NCBI RefSeq assembly: GCF_041435015.1
Contig: NZ_CP107989.1
Location: forward strand, 2,728,001 to 2,792,000
Direction: 5' to 3'
Length of the DNA: 64,000 nucleotides
Source: Streptomyces canus
Lineage (GTDB): Bacteria > Actinomycetota > Actinomycetes > Streptomycetales > Streptomycetaceae
The notes beneath the pieces were generated by a model. That model saw nothing but the letters and a program-made list of their open reading frames with translations, was not told the origin of the DNA and searched no databases. Positions 59,603 through 64,000 of the stretch are shown here, one piece after another. Numbering within the stretch: the stretch's first letter is position 1; every line of letters starts with the position of its first letter. A program made the translations under genes and the position numbers.

Positions 59603-61642
59603 ATGACACGGCACCGGTCCAGCCTGTATGAGGGCGCGGGGCAGGCCATGCTGCGCGCCGCGGTGCACACGACCGAGCCCGCCATGCCGCCCTGGCCAGC
59701 GACCACGGCGCCCGTGGAGGAGTGGCGCGTGTGGCTGAGCACGGTGTGGTCCGACACCGACTTCCGCCGAACCGTGTCGCAGGCGAGCCCTCACCTGACG
59801 GACCAGGTGCAGGCCATCATCGACGGCCGCACACCGAAGGTGCGCCGGATGCGCCGGGCGGCGCTGGCCACCGCCCGCTACGCGATCCGTTACGCCCGCC
59901 GCTCCACCCCCTACGGCCTGTTCGCCGGCGTCGCCCCGCTCGGCTTCGCCCAGGCCACGTCCGTGCGCTTCGGTGAGAAGCACCAGGCGGTCACCCGCCC
60001 CGACCCGGTGGGGCTCGCAGAGAAACTCAGTGCCTGGGAGAGCGACGCTGCGCGCATGGCCGACGCCGAGGTCTGCGTCAACACCCTGATCCGACAGCGC
60101 GACCAGCACATCCACGTACCGTCCGAGGGCGATGCCGAGTTCCGCCTCGCCCTCAGCCCCGCGCTGCGTCTCGTACTCGACCTCGCGCGATCGCCGATCA
60201 CCTACCGCCAGTTGTCCGACAAACTGGCCGCGGAGTTCCCCGCCGTGAGCGACACGGCGCGCGACCGGCTGCTAGGTGAACTGCTGCGGGTGCGGTTGCT
60301 GCGCTCCTCCCTGCGTGCTCCCGCCACCATCGCCGACCCCACCGACGTCTTACCGCCTGCAACGCACACCCAGGCAGCCGGCCTGCGGACAACGTGCGAC
60401 CTGCGGCTGGACGCCGACGTGCGGCTGCCCAAGCAGGTGCTGACCGAATCGGAGACCGCGGCCACCGTCCTGGCCCGCCTGGTCACCCACCCGAACGGGA
60501 CACCGACCTGGCGCCGGTGGATCGAGCAGTTCTCCGAGCGCTACGGCGAGAACACCGCGGTGCCAGTGGAAGCGGTGACTGACCCCGACCGGGGCGTGGG
60601 CTTCCCGGCAGGGTTCGTCACGGCGAGCGAACCGCCCCGGCCGATGTCCAGGCGAGACCGCCTGCTGCTGGAGCTGGCCGGCACCGCAGCCGCCGAAGGC
60701 AGCCGCACCGTCGCGCTGACCGGGGCAATGATCGAGGAGCTGGAAGCAGCGGCCGGCGACAAGCCCCAGGCCCTGGCACCCCACCTCGAACTGGCCGCAC
60801 AGGTCCACGCCTCCTGTCTTCCGGCCTTGGACCGAGGCGACTTCCGGCTGCACGTTCTGACCGTCTCCCGCTCAGCCGGATCGATGACCGGTCGGTTCTG
60901 GCACCTCCTGCCCGGCACCGAGACGGCGTACGCGAACTTGCCCACCGTCGATCCGGAGGCGGAACTCGCGCAGCTCTCCTTCCACGCCGGGCGGGTGCCG
61001 GCCGACCTGCTCACCCGCGCACCACAGGCCCTGCCCCGGATCGTCAGCGTCGGCGAATTCCGCCGTCCCGAACCGCACGTGCTCTTCCCACGCGACCTGG
61101 CGGTCATCGTCGCGGACGGCCGCCCCCAGCTGGTGGAGTCCGCGACGGGCAAGCCGCTGGAGCTGCTGGCCCCCACCGCCATCAACTTCCTGTGGAACAA
61201 CTACACCCCGCCGATGGCCCGCTTCCTCGGCGAGATCAGCCGGGCCGCGTCCCCGCAGGTGACCTGGTTCGACTGGGGCGCCGCCTGGACCCTGCCCTTC
61301 ACCCCGGCCCTCACCTACCGTCGCACCATCCTCACCACAGCCCGGTGGAAGATCCGCAGCCGTACGCTGCCTGCCCGCACCGCCCCACTCCAGCAGTGGG
61401 CGGACCAACTCCATGCCTGGCGTGCCCGGTTCCGCGTGCCGGATCGGGTCCTGCTCGCCGAAGACGACCAGCACCTGCCCCTCGATCTCACCCGCGACGT
61501 CGACCTGGACCTCCTGCGCGCGCACCTGGACGCCAGCCCTCTCGGCATCGCCACCCTGCACGATGCGCCCCCGCCGGACGCCGACGGGTGGATCGGCGGC
61601 CGGGCCCACAGCATCGTCGTCCCCCTGGCCAGGCGCTCATGA
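59603..61642 (+). CDS. LanB glutamylation protein (Lant_dehydr_N), split type
   Basis: The protein has 679 residues from the ATG with GAGGAG 6 bases ahead. Longer open frame to the left covers other genes and is not used. The tRNA-Glu-dependent glutamylation domain is recognisable: RRSTPYGLFAGVAPLGFA near 100, LSPALRLVLDLARSPITYRQ, and PRIVSVGEFRRPEPHVLFPR near 490. The C-terminal elimination domain of full-length LanB is absent and is found instead in the last gene of the window. The stop overlaps the lanC start. Confidence 0.88.
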   Translation: MTRHRSSLYEGAGQAMLRAAVHTTEPAMPPWPATTAPVEEWRVWLSTVWSDTDFRRTVSQASPHLTDQVQAIIDGRTPKVRRMRRAALATARYAIRYARRSTPYGLFAGVAPLGFAQATSVRFGEKHQAVTRPDPVGLAEKLSAWESDAARMADAEVCVNTLIRQRDQHIHVPSEGDAEFRLALSPALRLVLDLARSPITYRQLSDKLAAEFPAVSDTARDRLLGELLRVRLLRSSLRAPATIADPTDVLPPATHTQAAGLRTTCDLRLDADVRLPKQVLTESETAATVLARLVTHPNGTPTWRRWIEQFSERYGENTAVPVEAVTDPDRGVGFPAGFVTASEPPRPMSRRDRLLLELAGTAAAEGSRTVALTGAMIEELEAAAGDKPQALAPHLELAAQVHASCLPALDRGDFRLHVLTVSRSAGSMTGRFWHLLPGTETAYANLPTVDPEAELAQLSFHAGRVPADLLTRAPQALPRIVSVGEFRRPEPHVLFPRDLAVIVADGRPQLVESATGKPLELLAPTAINFLWNNYTPPMARFLGEISRAASPQVTWFDWGAAWTLPFTPALTYRRTILTTARWKIRSRTLPARTAPLQQWADQLHAWRARFRVPDRVLLAEDDQHLPLDLTRDVDLDLLRAHLDASPLGIATLHDAPPPDADGWIGGRAHSIVVPLARRS

Positions 61643-62709
61643 CCACGACGACCGTGCCCCGTACGCAGGACCTGTCCGAGGGCGCCCTAGGGATGGCGCT
61701 GCTCGACATCGAGCGCCGTGATCTGTCCACCGCCCGCCGCCACCTCGCCCAGGCCACCGTCCGGGGCGTCAGCACCGGCAGCAACGCCAGCCTCTTCCAC
61801 GGCGCACCCGCCCTGGAGTTCGTCCTGGACCGCGCCCACGGGGCCGCAAACGACGTCCGCGCGGCCGTCGACCGCGTCGTGGACGCCCGGCTCGCCGCCG
61901 CCCACCGCCGGCAGGAGGCCGGCACGCTGCCCCACCTCGCCGAATGGGACCTCATCCGCGGCATGACCGGGCTCGCCGCACTGCTGCTGTCCCGCCGCCC
62001 GATCGCGCCCCGGCTGCCCGACGTGCTCGTTTGCCTCGTCGCGCTCGCACGCCCCGCCCGCAGTGACGGCAGGATCCTGCCCGGGTGGTGGTCGCCGGTC
62101 GGCCCCGACGGGAAGGACATGGCAGGCGGACACGGCAACAACGGCATGGCCCACGGCATCGCGGGGCCCCTGGCCGTGCTCTCCCTCGCCCTGCGCGCCG
62201 GAGTCAGCGTCCCCGGCCAGGAGGAGGCCGTCGGCACGTTCGCGACCTGGCTCGACCGGCACGGCGACCACTACTGGTCCACCGCAGCCCACATGGACGC
62301 CGCCCAGCCGCCCGCAGCGGAGCCGGCCCGCCAGTCCTGGTGCTACGGCCAGCCCGGCATCGCCCGCGCCCAGCAGCTCGCCGCGCTTGCCCTCGGCGAC
62401 CCTGTACGGCGCCAAGCGGCCGAGGACACCGTCGAGGCGATCCTGACCGACCCGCTGCGGCTCGCCCGGATCACCGACTCGTCGCTCTGCCACGGCTGGG
62501 CCGGGCTGCTGACTCTCACCCGCGCGGTCGCCGCCGACAGCACCAGCCCCGAACGCTTCACCCCGATCATCCAAGACCTGCACCGACGGCTGGCCGCCGA
62601 CTGGGAGCACCTGCCCAAACCCGGATTCATGGAAGGCCGCGCCGGGGCCCAACTTGCCCTGAAGGCCACCGACGACACCGGTTGGACCCGCGTCCTCCTG
62701 CTCACCTGA
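61639..62709 (+). CDS. LanC-type lanthionine cyclase
   Basis: The protein has 356 residues, and the ATG overlaps the lanB stop (ATGA). It is an alpha/alpha barrel with zinc ligands Cys235 (SWCYGQPG) and Cys284-His285 (LCHGWAG), and GGHGNNGMAHGIAG near 160 fits the LanC inner helices. It would add cysteine thiols to dehydrated Ser/Thr of the FxLD peptide. A longer frame to the left is the shadow of lanB. Confidence 0.9.
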   Translation: MTTTTVPRTQDLSEGALGMALLDIERRDLSTARRHLAQATVRGVSTGSNASLFHGAPALEFVLDRAHGAANDVRAAVDRVVDARLAAAHRRQEAGTLPHLAEWDLIRGMTGLAALLLSRRPIAPRLPDVLVCLVALARPARSDGRILPGWWSPVGPDGKDMAGGHGNNGMAHGIAGPLAVLSLALRAGVSVPGQEEAVGTFATWLDRHGDHYWSTAAHMDAAQPPAAEPARQSWCYGQPGIARAQQLAALALGDPVRRQAAEDTVEAILTDPLRLARITDSSLCHGWAGLLTLTRAVAADSTSPERFTPIIQDLHRRLAADWEHLPKPGFMEGRAGAQLALKATDDTGWTRVLLLT

Positions 62710-62744
62710 CCCCACCCCGCCGTCTCGCAAGGAGTTCCCCCCTC

Positions 62745-64000
62745 ATGACCCTCGACGAAGAGAACCTGCCCGTCACCCTGGACACGTCCTGGTGGCACGC
62801 CTCCGTGGCCTTTCCCGACCCGCACGCGGACGCCGCCCGGGCCCTGGCGACCGCGCTGGCCGGGCGCCGCTTCCACTTCCTGCGCAAGGACGCCGGCGTG
62901 CGCCTGCGTACCGAACAGCCCGTCGCCGACTTGCTGGACCAGCTCGTCGCCGACCGCGTGATCACCGGATGGGTGGGCGGGATCTACGAGCCGGAGACGC
63001 ACGCCTTCGGCGGCCCCGAGGGCATGGAGGTCGCGCACGACGTGTTCTGCGCCGACAGCCCGGCCTCGCTCGCCGAGACCGGCACCCCCGGCGCCCGCGA
63101 ACGCAGCGTGATGCTGCTGTCCGCCATGATCCGCAAGGCAGGGCTGGACCCGTTCGAAGCCGGAGACGTATGGGCCCGGTGGGCCGCCCTGCGGCCCCCC
63201 GTCACCCCGCCCCAGGGGCCCGCACTGGACAGAGCCGTCTCCGCGATGCGGCGGCTGATGAACGCGGACGCGGCCCTGCGCTCAGACGCGGAAGCGGGCT
63301 GGGTCGAGCGCGTCGCCGAGTTCGAGGACGCCGGCCGCCGCCTGCGCCGGCTCGCCGCAGACGGCCGACTAATACGCGGAATCCGGGCCGTCATCGCCCA
63401 TCACGCGATCTTCGCGTTCAACCGTGCGGGCGTGCCTGCCGACGCGCAGGCCGCCACCGCGTGGCTCGGCCGTCACGTCGCCTTCTCCACCGGAGAAGGC
63501 GCTGACGTGTCTACCCCCAAGTCCGCCTCAGCGGACCCTAGCCTCCCTCGAATGGAGACCACCATGACACCCGTAACCGACCCCAACCAGCTGCGCGAAG
63601 CCCTCGCCCAGCGGCTCGTCGACAGCGGCCACCTGCGCAGCAAGGCGGCCATCGACGCCTTCCGCACCACCGACCGGCACGCCTTCCTGCCCGGCGTCGA
63701 CCTGGAGAGCGCGTACAAGGAGGACGCCGTCCCGATCAAGCACGACGAGCACGGGGAGATGATCTCCTGCATCTCCGCGCCGTCCATCGTCGCCACCCAG
63801 CTCGAACAGCTCGGCGCCCAGCCCGGTCACAAGGTCCTGGAGGCTGGAGCCGCCACCGGCTACAACGCCGCCCTCCTCGGCAAGATCGTCTCCCCCGGCG
63901 GGCAGGTGTGGACCCTCGACGTCGACCAGGACCTCGTCTCCGGCGCGAGCAAGCACCTCGCCGAGGCCGGCGTCGACAATGCCACCGCGGTGATGGCCGA
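62745..64000 (+). CDS. LanB elimination domain (SpaB_C) fused in frame to FxLD-system methyltransferase, partial
   Basis: It starts at an ATG with AAGGAG ahead, 35 bases after lanC, and stays open to the window end (418 codons). Residues 1 to about 245 are the thiopeptide-type bacteriocin or SpaB_C elimination domain (SWWHASVAFPDPHADAARAL, FHFLRKDAGVRLR, IAHHAIFAFNRAG). After a linker of about 28 residues, MTPVTDPNQLREALAQRLVD begins the protein L-isoaspartate methyltransferase-like FxLD enzyme (DRHAFLPGVDLESAYKEDAV, the SAM motif VLEAGAATGYNAALL). No stop separates them. An internal ATG at 63564 has GGAG 7 bases ahead, so a separate methyltransferase could also be made. Such enzymes convert a core Asp to isoaspartate through a methyl ester in related lanthipeptides. 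Confidence 0.85.
   Translation, partial: MTLDEENLPVTLDTSWWHASVAFPDPHADAARALATALAGRRFHFLRKDAGVRLRTEQPVADLLDQLVADRVITGWVGGIYEPETHAFGGPEGMEVAHDVFCADSPASLAETGTPGARERSVMLLSAMIRKAGLDPFEAGDVWARWAALRPPVTPPQGPALDRAVSAMRRLMNADAALRSDAEAGWVERVAEFEDAGRRLRRLAADGRLIRGIRAVIAHHAIFAFNRAGVPADAQAATAWLGRHVAFSTGEGADVSTPKSASADPSLPRMETTMTPVTDPNQLREALAQRLVDSGHLRSKAAIDAFRTTDRHAFLPGVDLESAYKEDAVPIKHDEHGEMISCISAPSIVATQLEQLGAQPGHKVLEAGAATGYNAALLGKIVSPGGQVWTLDVDQDLVSGASKHLAEAGVDNATAVMA

Noticed and set aside
61192..61638. Extending the LanC protein leftward to 505 residues
   Set aside because: The extra part is an out-of-frame reading of lanB. ATG at 61639 overlaps the lanB stop and begins the family similarity.

Overview
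The window reads as Streptomyces chromosome or a close relative. GC is very high, codon third positions are almost all G or C, many starts are GTG or leaderless, and the families are streptomycete: a furA-katG pair, a conservon (cvnABCD), DUF6415, DUF6624 and DUF6082 proteins, and an FxLD lanthipeptide cluster. No rRNA, tRNA or CRISPR array was recognised.

Layout. 1-8.3 kb is housekeeping-like: the 5' end of an assimilatory nitrate reductase, furA-katG, an aminotransferase, and two amino-acid permeases around a GntR regulator. 8.8-12.7 kb is a Tat-exported PaoABC-like molybdenum hydroxylase operon. 12.9-17.6 kb is a five-gene redox operon (alcohol dehydrogenase, SDR, cyclophilin-like lipoprotein, SDR, cupin) divergent from an MmyB-type XRE regulator. 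18.1-22.6 kb holds a flavin monooxygenase, a nitroreductase, a dinucleotide-binding reductase and a TetR regulator whose operator recurs three times.

22.6-40.7 kb is an accessory, rearranged region. An MmyB regulator plus SDR module of about 2.1 kb is present twice in direct orientation. Between and around the copies lie a SnoaL-like gene and an alpha/beta hydrolase split by an 800-bp IS5-type element, several transposase remnants, a second reductase with its own TetR, a shortened Lrp-type regulator, an MFS exporter, and a second, non-exported molybdenum hydroxylase operon with xdhC. A 50-bp promoter architecture (near-palindrome ATCCATGGAT, exactly 34 nt, then a -10 hexamer with no -35) occurs seven times here. 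It precedes both SDR genes, the SnoaL-hydrolase unit and the second hydroxylase operon, and so appears to define a local MmyB regulon.

40.8-50.9 kb is a mixed stretch: an HhH-GPD protein, a DUF4839 membrane protein, an IS256 remnant, a RmlD-like reductase, an int-xis pair from a decayed integrative element, a gene-poor lower-GC segment, CutA, two XRE/TPR regulators, an anti-sigma-type ATPase and a TrmO-like methyltransferase.

51.0-64.0 kb runs entirely on the plus strand. A DUF6415 protein and a tiny coupled peptide precede a complete conservon with a GAF protein, then an acyl-CoA dehydrogenase, a LuxR-type regulator, a GNAT-like protein, DUF6624 and DUF6082 proteins, and an FxLD class I lanthipeptide cluster. 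The cluster has a precursor, a hairpin attenuator, a LanB glutamylation protein, a LanC cyclase, and a LanB elimination domain read in one uninterrupted frame into an isoaspartyl-type methyltransferase that runs off the window. The likely job of this block is production of a methylated or isoaspartate-containing lanthipeptide, possibly under conservon signalling.
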